8,135 nucleotides of DNA from Clostridiales bacterium. Its GTDB lineage: Bacteria > Bacillota > Clostridia > Christensenellales > UMGS416. Shown here piece after piece: positions 1 through 6,268 of the stretch. A program made the position numbers and the translations under genes. The stretch is from the NCBI GenBank assembly GCA_012515725.1, contig JAAYXU010000034.1:1-8135 (forward strand), given 5' to 3'. The notes beneath the pieces are model-generated. The model saw only the letters and a list, made by a program, of their open reading frames with translations. It did no database searches and was not told the DNA's origin. Positions within the stretch are counted from its first letter, which is position 1, and each line of letters begins with the position of its first letter.

Positions 1-156
1 GGGCGCGCCGCACAGAAAACCGCATAGCAGAGCGGGAATATGCATAGGCAGGAGCATTCTCCCCAACGCAGGTATCTGCATCGTGAAGAAAGGCAGGACA
101 TAACCAAGAGCTATGAATAGTCCCGATAATACCAACTTACGTGTTTGTTGATTCAT
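1..156 (-). CDS. ECF transporter S component, N-terminal part (runs off left edge)
   Basis: This is the first 52 codons of a membrane protein whose remainder lies outside the window. It starts MNQQTRKLVLSGLFIALGYV and later has LPMHIPALLCGFLCG, a segment I associate with substrate-binding S components of energy-coupling-factor (vitamin/micronutrient uptake) transporters in Firmicutes. Residues about 8-26 form the first membrane helix, and a second begins near residue 38. The start is secure: an ideal GAGGAGG sits at 162-168, five bases upstream of the ATG at 154-156, with a strong promoter further upstream. S components bind the substrate in the membrane and rely on a shared EcfT/EcfA1/EcfA2 energising module, which is not present here. 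The substrate cannot be read from this fragment. The gene diverges from dapA. Family assignment is fairly confident; the substrate is unknown. Confidence 0.75.
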   Translation of the reverse strand, partial: MNQQTRKLVLSGLFIALGYVLPFFTMQIPALGRMLLPMHIPALLCGFLCGAP

Positions 157-311
157 ACTAACCTCCTCGCAGAACGGTATTCCGTCAGAGCAAAAGCGTT
201 TTGGGTTCTGCTGCTATAATGAAAACAAAATTCCACAAAGACTTTCACCGTAAACGAGCAGCTTTATGGCATATACCGCATGATTATCAGCACCGTGTCG
301 GTCATTGATTG
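157..311 (-). promoter_or_regulatory. Long structured 5' leader of the ECF S-component gene (possible cis-regulatory RNA)
   Basis: The leader between the inferred transcription start and the start codon has several complementary arms (plus-strand positions). A 7-bp pair joins 169-175 to 205-211, abutting the Shine-Dalgarno sequence. Inside it are a CAAAA/TTTTG hairpin (191-203) and an ACGG/CCGT hairpin (174-185). A further 6-bp pair joins 210-215 to 257-262. Some arms overlap and cannot form together, as expected of a switching leader. I looked for hallmark sequences of the TPP, FMN, THF, preQ1, cobalamin and lysine riboswitches and recognised none. The length and base pairing are seen directly; a regulatory role is inferred because S-component genes are often riboswitch-controlled. 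Confidence 0.4.
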
Positions 312-328
312 GCATTCATTTTACGGTG
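246..328. repeat. 9-bp inverted repeat spanning promoter and leader (CACCGTAAA / TTTACGGTG)
   Basis: CACCGTAAA at 246-254 and its exact reverse complement TTTACGGTG at 320-328 flank 65 bp. The right arm overlaps the -10 box of the minus-strand promoter, while the left arm lies about 60 nt into the leader. Because one arm is upstream of the inferred start of transcription, the pair is more likely to be two DNA operator half-sites than an RNA stem. It could also be chance. Confidence 0.35.
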
Positions 329-346
329 CAAATCGTTTTTTGTCAA
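318..346 (-). promoter_or_regulatory. Strong sigma-A-type promoter of the ECF S-component gene
   Basis: On the minus strand a perfect -35 box TTGACA (341-346) is followed after exactly 17 bases by TAAAAT (318-323), five of six matches to the -10 consensus. Transcription would start near 311 and give a leader of about 155 nt before the start codon at 156. It is divergent from the dapA promoter, about 100 bp away. Confidence 0.75.
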
Positions 347-449
347 CTTTATTCATGCCGTCGAATTATACCAGACTGTTCAGTCCGATCCGGTACGCAA
401 GATCGCCGACCGGAAAGTACAATCGCCGCGGTTTGCCTAAGAGTGCTAA

Positions 450-478
450 TTGACAGTTTTTTTTGCCAATGATAATAT
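450..478 (+). promoter_or_regulatory. dapA: Promoter of the dapA-dapB operon
   Basis: A perfect -35 TTGACA (450-455) is followed after 17 bases by TAATAT (473-478), preceded by TG at 470-471 as in extended -10 promoters. The spacer contains a run of eight T (457-464). Transcription would begin near 485, leaving only about 85 nt before dapA, too short for an L-box lysine riboswitch or a T-box. That leader can form a weak CGGCA/TGCCG stem (493-497 with 520-524). Just upstream of the -35 box, ATCGCCG occurs twice exactly 20 bp apart (402-408, 422-428), which might be an activator site. The rest of the 157-562 gap holds no gene that I can see. Confidence 0.6.
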
Positions 479-557
479 AGTCATCAACCCGACGGCATAC
501 ACTGAATTGGACGCTTACGTGCCGGACAAACGGGCGAATCCATATCCCTGTGCCAGA

Positions 558-562
558 AAGGA
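558..562 (+). promoter_or_regulatory. dapA: Ribosome binding site that decides the dapA start
   Basis: AAGGA at 558-562 lies nine bases before the ATG at 572 but directly abuts the in-frame ATG at 563. Normal spacing therefore favours initiation at 572, giving a protein beginning MSLFTGSGTALITPF, the usual N-terminus of the DapA family. Confidence 0.65.
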
Positions 563-571
563 ATGGAAATC

Positions 572-1453
572 ATGAGTCTTTTCACCGGATCCGGAACTGC
601 CCTCATCACTCCCTTTGATGAAAAAGGCGTCTACTGGGAGGCCTTCGCGGAGCAGATCGAGTTTCAGATTAAAAACGGCACAAAAGCGCTCATCGTATGC
701 GGCACGACCGGCGAGCCCAGCACGATGACCGATGAGGAGAAAAGCGAGGCGATCGCCTTTGCAGTGCGGCAGGCCGCGGGGCGCGTGCCGGTCATAGCGG
801 GCGCGGGCAGCAACGACACCGCCCATGTCGTCGCGCTCTGCCTCCAGGCGGAGCAGCTTGGCGCGGACGGACTTCTCATCGTCACGCCCTATTACAACAA
901 GACAACGCAGCGCGGACTTGTCGCGCACTATACCCATGTCGCGGACTCGACGAGACTGCCCATCATCATATACAATGTCCCCTCACGCACCGGCCTCAAC
1001 ATGAAACCTGAAACCCTGGCCGCGCTCAGTCGCCATCCCCGCATCACAGCAATGAAGGAGGCCAGCGGCGACATGGTGCAGATCATGGAGATGGCGCGGC
1101 TGTGCGCCGGAAGGATCGATCTGTACTCGGGGGCTGACGAAATGACGTTCGCGGTCATGGCAGCCGGCGGCAAGGGCGTCATATCCGTGGTATCGAACAT
1201 CGTACCCGCCGAAATGGCGGCGCTCGTGGAATCCTGGCTTTCGGGCGATATCGCCGCCTCCCGCGCGATGCAGTTCCGCATGAATCCGCTCATCGACACA
1301 CTCTTTAGCGAAACCAACCCGATCCCCGTAAAGACCGCGATGAACATACTGGGCATGAAGGCCGGACTGCTCCGGCTTCCGCTGGTCGAGATGGCGCCAG
1401 AAAATATCGTAAAGCTCAGGAAATCCCTCAAGGACTTCGGCCTGAGCGCGTAA
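572..1453 (+). CDS. dapA: 4-hydroxy-tetrahydrodipicolinate synthase (DapA)
   Basis: DapA condenses pyruvate with L-aspartate-4-semialdehyde in the cytoplasm, the committed step to diaminopimelate and lysine. The 293-residue protein has the family's normal length and TIM-barrel motifs. These are GTTGE (Thr45, Thr46), TPYYNK (Tyr108), IIYNVPSRTG (Tyr134, Arg139) and the Schiff-base lysine in ITAMKEASG (Lys162); each is one position from its E. coli counterpart (T44, T45, Y107, Y133, R138, K161). Positions that bind inhibitory lysine in E. coli are mostly changed: Ser48 is Pro49, His53 is Asp54, His56 is Lys57 and Glu84 is His85, while Asn80 and Tyr106 are kept. This matches Gram-positive, lysine-insensitive enzymes, so allosteric inhibition is probably absent (inference). 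An in-frame ATG at 563 would add three residues but has poor ribosome-site spacing. The gene's stop codon overlaps the ribosome binding site of dapB. Confidence 0.96.
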   Translation: MSLFTGSGTALITPFDEKGVYWEAFAEQIEFQIKNGTKALIVCGTTGEPSTMTDEEKSEAIAFAVRQAAGRVPVIAGAGSNDTAHVVALCLQAEQLGADGLLIVTPYYNKTTQRGLVAHYTHVADSTRLPIIIYNVPSRTGLNMKPETLAALSRHPRITAMKEASGDMVQIMEMARLCAGRIDLYSGADEMTFAVMAAGGKGVISVVSNIVPAEMAALVESWLSGDIAASRAMQFRMNPLIDTLFSETNPIPVKTAMNILGMKAGLLRLPLVEMAPENIVKLRKSLKDFGLSA

Positions 1454-1467
1454 GGAGTAGTACACCG

Positions 1468-2679
1468 ATGATAAAACTGCTCATTCACGGCTGCCACGGC
1501 AAGATGGGACGCACGCTGAGCCAGATGGCTCTGTCGGGCGATGCCTTTGCTGTCGCGGCAGGAGTGGATAAGTTTCCCGACACGTACAAGACGCCGTTTC
1601 CGGTATACGGACACATAGGCGACTGCGACGGCCAGGCCGAAGTCGTGATCGACTTCTCACGGCCCGAGGCGCTGCCGCCGCTCGTGGACTGGTGCAGGAG
1701 GATGAAGAAACCCCTCATCGTGGCGACGACCGGTCTGACGCAGTCCGATCACGCACTGCTGCGGGAGGCTTCGGGGACAATCCCGATATTTCAGGCCGCC
1801 AACATGTCTCTGGGGGTAAACCTCATCATGGATCTTGTCGCGCAGGCTGCCTGTGTGCTGGGCGATCACTTCGATATCGAGATACTGGAAATGCACCACA
1901 ACCAGAAGATCGACGCGCCCAGCGGTACCGCGCTGGCGCTGGCTGATTCGGTAAACAGCGCGTTTTCGGGCGATAAGCGCTACGTGTACGGACGCTGCTC
2001 GCGCACCCAGCGACGCGACAGCGCGGAGATCGGCATACACGCGATCCGGGGCGGTACGCTGGTGGGCGAGCACCAGGTGCATTTCATAGGCACCGACGAG
2101 GTAGTGGAAATCGCGCACAGAGCCCAGTCGAAGCGAATCTTCGCGCAGGGCGCGCTTGAGGCCGCCGCGTTCATCAAGAGCAAATCCGCTGGTTTCTACA
2201 CGATGAAGGATCTCATGCTGGAGCACAGCGCCGTAACCCAGCTCTATATCGAGGAAGAGCAGGCGCTCGTAACGCTGCACGGTCTGCCCGCGGGCGACGC
2301 CGCCGCGAACCTGTTCGTTGCGCTGGCCCGCGAGAAGATCAACATCGATATGATCAGCCAGACCGCTCCCGACGGGGGGCGCGTCGTGCTGTCCTTTACG
2401 CTCCCGCTCCGGGACGCCGACCGGTCCGAGCAGGTCATCGGGCAGGCGGGGATTCCGTCAAGCCGTATCGACATCCGCCGGGATATAGTAAAGCTGACGG
2501 TCGAGGGGCCTGGCATGGCCCGGCAGACGGGCGTGGCTTCCCGCTTTGCCTCCGCGCTCACGCGCTGCGGTATTGGCATCGAGGCTATCACCACCTCCGA
2601 GACCAAGATCAGCGGGTGCGTAGACGCGAGCTGCCGCGACTCTGCCGCGAACGCGCTCACCGAGGCGTTCGGTCTATAG
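1468..2679 (+). CDS. dapB: Dihydrodipicolinate reductase fused to an aspartokinase-like tandem ACT regulatory module
   Basis: DapB reduces hydroxy-tetrahydrodipicolinate with NAD(P)H, the step after DapA. Residues 1-253 are a complete enzyme: nucleotide-binding GCHGKMG (8-14), TTG (87-89), the catalytic segment EMHHNQKIDAPSGT (141-154, with His143/His144 and Lys147), RGGTLVGEH (194-202), FAQGAL (225-230) and the C-terminal GFYTMKD (242-248). Ordinary DapB ends near here, at about 250-270 residues; this protein has 403. Residues about 265-330 and 340-403 resemble the two C-terminal ACT domains of aspartokinase: QALVTLHGLP, INIDMISQ, VKLTVEGPGM, then ITTSETKIS and a terminal LTEAFGL. The effector loop that is usually D-x-P-G is altered and one residue shorter here (AGD), so the ligand is uncertain. 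The reading frame is uninterrupted, arguing against an assembly artefact. AAGGAG at 1452-1457 overlaps the dapA stop, so the two genes are likely coupled. Confidence 0.95.
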   Translation: MIKLLIHGCHGKMGRTLSQMALSGDAFAVAAGVDKFPDTYKTPFPVYGHIGDCDGQAEVVIDFSRPEALPPLVDWCRRMKKPLIVATTGLTQSDHALLREASGTIPIFQAANMSLGVNLIMDLVAQAACVLGDHFDIEILEMHHNQKIDAPSGTALALADSVNSAFSGDKRYVYGRCSRTQRRDSAEIGIHAIRGGTLVGEHQVHFIGTDEVVEIAHRAQSKRIFAQGALEAAAFIKSKSAGFYTMKDLMLEHSAVTQLYIEEEQALVTLHGLPAGDAAANLFVALAREKINIDMISQTAPDGGRVVLSFTLPLRDADRSEQVIGQAGIPSSRIDIRRDIVKLTVEGPGMARQTGVASRFASALTRCGIGIEAITTSETKISGCVDASCRDSAANALTEAFGL

Positions 2680-2707
2680 GCGCGCTTCACGCATGACTAG
2701 ACTACGA

Positions 2708-2735
2708 GCGGCTCCAGGCCCAGGAGCCGCCTTTT
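2708..2735 (+). terminator. Intrinsic terminator after dapB
   Basis: GCGGCTCC (2708-2715) and GGAGCCGC (2723-2730) form a perfect 8-bp GC-rich stem with a 7-nt loop, followed by CTTTTATT. It lies 28 bases past the dapB stop. The T-run overlaps the stop codon of the convergent permease gene (2734-2736). Read from the minus strand the hairpin is not followed by a U-rich tract, so it should work mainly for the dap operon. Confidence 0.88.
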
Positions 2736-3900
2736 ATTCGTACCGCAGCGCGTCGATCGGGCGCAGCCGGGCCGCCTTGTTCGCCGGATAGCTTCCAAAT
2801 ACGATGCCCACGACCGCCGAGAACCCGAGCGCGAGCGCGGCCGTAGAAACCGTTAAGCGTGCGGTCAGGTCAAACGCCGTGCTTATGAGCGAAAGGCCCA
2901 GCGCGCCCAGAGCAAGCCCGATGAGACCGCCTGTGAGCGAGAGCACGACAGCCTCTATGAGAAACTGCGTGAGTATATCGGCCCGCTGCGCGCCGATTGC
3001 TTTTCGGATGCCGATCTCGCGCGTCCTCTCGGAAACAGACACGAGCATAATATTCATAATGCCAATACCACCCACGAGCAGCGATATGCCCGCGATGCTT
3101 CCCAGCAGTATCGTCATCGTGCCCATGACCTCGTCCAGCAGGCTGAGCACAGCCGCCTGGCTGAGTATCGTGAAATAGTCCTCATCTCCCAGCTCCCGCA
3201 AGAAAAAGCGATCCACCGCCACCTGCGCTTCCTCGACCGAGTCGGCGGTCTCGGCTGATATGTAGATCATAGGAATCTCCTTGCTCTGCATCAGCCGCTG
3301 CGCGGTGGTGATGGGTATGATGACAACATTGTCGCTGGAGCCGATCATGCTGTTCTTGGTTTCGGTGAGCAGGCCCACCACCGTGAACGCCCGCCCCTCG
3401 ATATAGAGCGTGTTTCCGATGCAGTCGCCGGTTCCAAAAAGCGTCTCGGCCGTTTCGCTTCCGATGACCGCGTTCGCGGATCGCGCAGTGACATCGATAT
3501 CGCACAGAAAACGTCCCGCCGAAAGGCTCAGATTGCGGATCCGCCCGTACTTGGCCGTCACCCCTTCGACCGAGGCGGTCGTGGTATTGGCGCCGGCCTT
3601 AAGCGATGCGCTGCGGCTTACGACGGGAGCGACCCCGGCGATACTGTCCCGGCTCTCCAGCGCCTCGAGATCCTCGACCGTATAATAGGTTTCCTTTGGG
3701 CTCATCACGTTTACGATCAGCAGATTGGAGCCGAGACTTTGTATCTGCTCGGTCACCTCGCTGGTAGCGCCCTGTACGGTCGATATGAGCATCGTGACCG
3801 CTAGTACGCCGATAATGATCCCCAGCATCGTAAGGAACGAGCGCATCCTGTTGCTCTTGAGCGACATGAAGGCCATCTTTAGGGCCTGTGAGAACTTCAT
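2734..3900 (-). CDS. ABC transporter permease, MacB/FtsX family
   Basis: This 388-residue inner-membrane protein has the MacB layout: first membrane helix at about 21-43, a large extracytoplasmic domain at about 45-255, then three helices near 262-290, 312-342 and 352-372. Conserved marks are NRMRSFLTMLGIIIGV before and within helix 1, GGIGIMNIMLVSVSERTREI (277-296), the following GIRKAIGA coupling segment and the terminal KAARLRPIDALRYE. MacB-type permeases do not carry substrate through the membrane; they transmit ATPase motion to drive extrusion on the outer side (family knowledge). E. coli MacB has ATPase and permease in one chain, whereas here they are separate. Its ATG overlaps the ATPase stop in an ATGA, with a GGGGGAG ribosome site just upstream, so translation is coupled. 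The substrate (peptide, antibiotic or lipid) cannot be told. Confidence 0.93.
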   Translation of the reverse strand: MKFSQALKMAFMSLKSNRMRSFLTMLGIIIGVLAVTMLISTVQGATSEVTEQIQSLGSNLLIVNVMSPKETYYTVEDLEALESRDSIAGVAPVVSRSASLKAGANTTTASVEGVTAKYGRIRNLSLSAGRFLCDIDVTARSANAVIGSETAETLFGTGDCIGNTLYIEGRAFTVVGLLTETKNSMIGSSDNVVIIPITTAQRLMQSKEIPMIYISAETADSVEEAQVAVDRFFLRELGDEDYFTILSQAAVLSLLDEVMGTMTILLGSIAGISLLVGGIGIMNIMLVSVSERTREIGIRKAIGAQRADILTQFLIEAVVLSLTGGLIGLALGALGLSLISTAFDLTARLTVSTAALALGFSAVVGIVFGSYPANKAARLRPIDALRYE

Positions 3901-4583
3901 ACGCGCTCCCCCTCCCCGCTGTCGGACTCGATCACGCCGTCCACGATGTGCAGCCTTCTTCCGGCGCGAGCGGCGATATCGCGGTCGTGGGTGATAAGCA
4001 AGAGGCCGTTGCCCTCGAGGTACAGCGATTCCAGCAGAGCCATGATCTCGGTCCCCGACTGGGAGTCGAGATTGCCCGTAGGCTCGTCCGCGAGTATGAG
4101 AGAGGGCCGCGTGACGAGCGCCCGAGCCGTCGCCACGCGCTGCTGCTGCCCGCCCGAGAGCTGGTTGGGCCGGTGATCCATCCTGTCTCCCAGTCCCACC
4201 CGCTCGAGCGCCTCGGTGACCCGCCCCTTCCGGTCCCCTGCGGGCAGTCCCTGATAGATGAGCGGAAGCTCCACGTTCTCGTATGCCGTGAGCTTCATGA
4301 GAAGATTAAACTGCTGGAATATGAATCCTATCTTGCGGCTTCGGACAACCCCCAGATCGCGCTCGGAATAGTCGCTGATGTCCTGCCCGTCCAGCCGGTA
4401 CACGCCCTCATCCGCTGTGTCCAGACATCCAATGATGTTCATGAGAGTCGATTTTCCGCTGCCAGAGGGCCCCACTATGGCGACGAATTCGTGATCCCCT
4501 ACCGTGAGGGAAACCCCGTTGAGCGCGTGGACGGGGTTATCCCCCATCCAATACGTTTTACGTATGCCGAGCATCTCAATCAT
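3897..4583 (-). CDS. ABC transporter ATPase, MacB/LolD type
   Basis: This 228-residue cytoplasmic nucleotide-binding subunit has every motif needed for ATP hydrolysis: A-loop aromatic near Tyr11, Walker A GPSGSGKST (38-46), Q-loop Gln90 in FIFQQFNL, signature LSGGQQQR (142-149), Walker B LILADEPTGNLD (162-173, catalytic Glu167) and H-loop His199 in ITHD. The QQFNLLMKLTAYENVELPLIY region is typical of the MacB/LolD/FtsE group. It overlaps the upstream adaptor gene by 8 bases and the downstream permease by 4, so all three are almost certainly made together. A GGGGAG about ten bases upstream supports the start at 4583; an in-frame ATG three codons later is a weaker alternative. Partners are the permease and the adaptor encoded on either side. 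Confidence 0.95.
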   Translation of the reverse strand: MIEMLGIRKTYWMGDNPVHALNGVSLTVGDHEFVAIVGPSGSGKSTLMNIIGCLDTADEGVYRLDGQDISDYSERDLGVVRSRKIGFIFQQFNLLMKLTAYENVELPLIYQGLPAGDRKGRVTEALERVGLGDRMDHRPNQLSGGQQQRVATARALVTRPSLILADEPTGNLDSQSGTEIMALLESLYLEGNGLLLITHDRDIAARAGRRLHIVDGVIESDSGEGERV

Positions 4584-6132
4584 CGGGCGTCCGCTCCCCT
4601 TCCCCGCGGGAAAACGCCGGATTGCGCCGCATGTTGAACATTTCGGTCATCCAGTCTACCGACTTTTTCGGAACAGCGACGGTATCGCCCTCAGTAAGCC
4701 CTTCCAGTATCTCGATGTTGATACCGTCGGTAATGCCTGTCACGACCCTGTGATTGGCGGTAGTCAGCGTCCCCGCGTCGTCCCCCAGTATGACACGGGA
4801 TTCGTTGTCGATGATCTGTATCGCCTCGACCGGGATCATCAGTGTATCTTCGCGCACCGCCGCCAGTATATCGGCGTTCGCGCTCATGCCGATCAGCACA
4901 TCCTGTGCGCCCTTAAGCTCCAGCGTAACGCTGAAGCGCGTGACCTTGTTGACCGATACGCCGATTGGATCGATCCGGGTGACGGCGGCCATGAACTCCC
5001 TGCCGGGCAGCGCGTCCAGCGTGACGGACGCCGTCTGTCCGACCGAGATTTTCGATATGTCCAGCTCGTCTACGTCGACTGTGAGCATGAGCTTGCTGCG
5101 GCTCTGCACGGTGAAAAGCAGCGCGCCGGGCTGGAGCGTCTTGCCGGGCGTCAGCGAAAGGGCGGTGACGATGCCGCCTATAGGCGCGGTGACGACGCAT
5201 TCCTCGAGCTCGGCCCTCGCCCTAGACAGATCATCCTGCAGCCCGGCCCGGGTGTCGAGCTGCGCGGTCAGCTCCGCCGAGGGAATGGTTCCCTTCCTGC
5301 GCAGCAGATTCGCGTTTCTCGAGACCCTGTCGCCCGGCCCGACGTAGACCGCGTCGATCGTGCCGCAGGACTCCACGACAGGCAGCGGCATATTCACAGC
5401 GAGCGTGCCCTCGCCCAGCGTGTTGCCCTCGCTGTCCTCTACCGTGACGGGCGTATCCGCCGCGTAGCCGTCGTCCTCCATGGTCACGGTAATGAAGCTA
5501 CCGCCGATGTCGACCGCGGTGATCACGCCGTCTTTTGGTTCGCCGTCTACGAGCACACGCACAGGCTGTCCCGGGCTGTACGCGTCGGGATTAGGAACGT
5601 CGATCTCGGTCTTCATGCGGCCATCCGCCGATAGAAGGAGCAGCGCGCCGCTGCGCGCGACGACCGCGTCTACATCGTCTCCGACCGCCGCGTACACCTC
5701 CTTGACCACGCCCGCCGCCGACGCGCGGATGACCGTGGAGCCCTCGGTGAAGCGTAGCGTGCGGATCACCGCGTCTATTTCCCGTATCTGCTTCTCGAGC
5801 GCGTCGATGCGATCCCTCACGCTCTGGCTGTCGAGAACGGCGACGGTCTCTCCCGCGAGCACCTCGTCACCCTCCTCAACCATCACCACATCCACCGATC
5901 CGGCCGCGTCGGCGTATACGGTCGCGGTATCCGCCGACTTCACCGCGCCTGAGCCCTGAACGACCAGCTCCAGCCTTCCGCGCGCGACTTCCACTACATC
6001 ATTACCCGCGGACAGCATCGCTTCCCGCCGGTTCCGGTAACGGACCGCGAGAGTCGCTAGTCCTGCCACGGCCGCGACGACCACCGCCAGAGCTATGAGA
6101 CCGACCCGTCTTTTCCTGCTTTTTCCGCTCAT
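4576..6132 (-). CDS. Membrane-fusion/periplasmic-adaptor-like protein of the ABC exporter (HlyD/MacA family), duplicated architecture
   Basis: This 518-residue protein is anchored by one N-terminal membrane helix (about 11-30, after a KSRKRR cytoplasmic stretch), with the rest outside the membrane. Two adaptor-like units seem to follow each other. Unit 1 has lipoyl-type halves near 70-101 (VEEGDEVLAGETVAVLDS) and 134-167, joined by a short helical hairpin, then a beta-barrel at about 170-250. Unit 2 has lipoyl halves near 256-278 and 313-343 (TAPIGGIVTALSLTPGKTL), a helix at 285-311, a barrel at 346-425 and the membrane-proximal domain at 428-490. MacA is about 370 residues with one unit. The helical hairpins are too short to reach an outer-membrane TolC channel, fitting a single-membrane cell (inference). 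GGAGGG at 6142-6147, nine bases upstream, supports the start. It is the first gene of the cassette. Confidence 0.88.
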   Translation of the reverse strand: MSGKSRKRRVGLIALAVVVAAVAGLATLAVRYRNRREAMLSAGNDVVEVARGRLELVVQGSGAVKSADTATVYADAAGSVDVVMVEEGDEVLAGETVAVLDSQSVRDRIDALEKQIREIDAVIRTLRFTEGSTVIRASAAGVVKEVYAAVGDDVDAVVARSGALLLLSADGRMKTEIDVPNPDAYSPGQPVRVLVDGEPKDGVITAVDIGGSFITVTMEDDGYAADTPVTVEDSEGNTLGEGTLAVNMPLPVVESCGTIDAVYVGPGDRVSRNANLLRRKGTIPSAELTAQLDTRAGLQDDLSRARAELEECVVTAPIGGIVTALSLTPGKTLQPGALLFTVQSRSKLMLTVDVDELDISKISVGQTASVTLDALPGREFMAAVTRIDPIGVSVNKVTRFSVTLELKGAQDVLIGMSANADILAAVREDTLMIPVEAIQIIDNESRVILGDDAGTLTTANHRVVTGITDGINIEILEGLTEGDTVAVPKKSVDWMTEMFNMRRNPAFSRGEGERTPDD

Positions 6133-6220
6133 GAACGCCTACCCTCCAAAAACCCTTCAACACAGGAGCCGAACTCCGACGTAATTCCTGCTGTAGTATG
6201 ATTATTGACCCATCTTATTA

Positions 6221-6249
6221 ATACTAGCCGATCCGGGCGCACCGGTAAA
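6221..6249 (-). promoter_or_regulatory. Possible promoter of the ABC export cassette
   Basis: On the minus strand TTTACC (6244-6249) and TAGTAT (6221-6226) are separated by 17 bases, each matching four of six consensus positions. The -10 box is one arm of an imperfect inverted repeat, TAGTAT (6194-6199) with ATACTA (6221-6226), which could be a repressor site just downstream of the start of transcription. Weak evidence; no better candidate was seen in the 6133-6366 gap. Confidence 0.3.
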
Positions 6250-6268
6250 GGGAAGGAATACAAATTGT

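Noticed and set aside
340..371. Alternative plus-strand promoter TTGTCA with an AT-rich TTATAC downstream
   Set aside because: The spacing is about 20 bases for any reasonable -10 box, and the 450-478 promoter is much better and nearer to dapA.
441..449. GAGTGCTAA, identical to the right half of the CIRCE heat-shock operator
   Set aside because: The left half TTAGCACTC is not present nine bases upstream (the bases there are unrelated), so this is a lone half-site, probably chance.
480..562. Lysine riboswitch or T-box ahead of dapA
   Set aside because: The transcribed leader is only about 85 nt and shows neither the L-box core nor the T-box GGTGGTACCGCG segment.
2200..2260. dapB-ACT fusion as an assembly or frameshift artefact joining dapB to the 3' end of lysC
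   Set aside because: DapB's C-terminal motif and the first ACT motif lie in the same frame, with a short linker and no stop or frame change between. A chance join would be unlikely to keep frame and both conserved ends.
928..2280. Minus-strand open frames opposite dapA and dapB (228 and 207 codons)
   Set aside because: Both are shadows of conserved plus-strand genes with no family resemblance; no promoter or ribosome site was seen.
4504..5634. Long plus-strand open frame (376 codons) antisense to the ABC adaptor and ATPase
   Set aside because: It mirrors the codon structure of two clearly conserved minus-strand genes, has an Arg/His-rich composition unlike a real protein, and no ribosome binding site or recognisable motif. 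GC-rich genes commonly produce such shadows.
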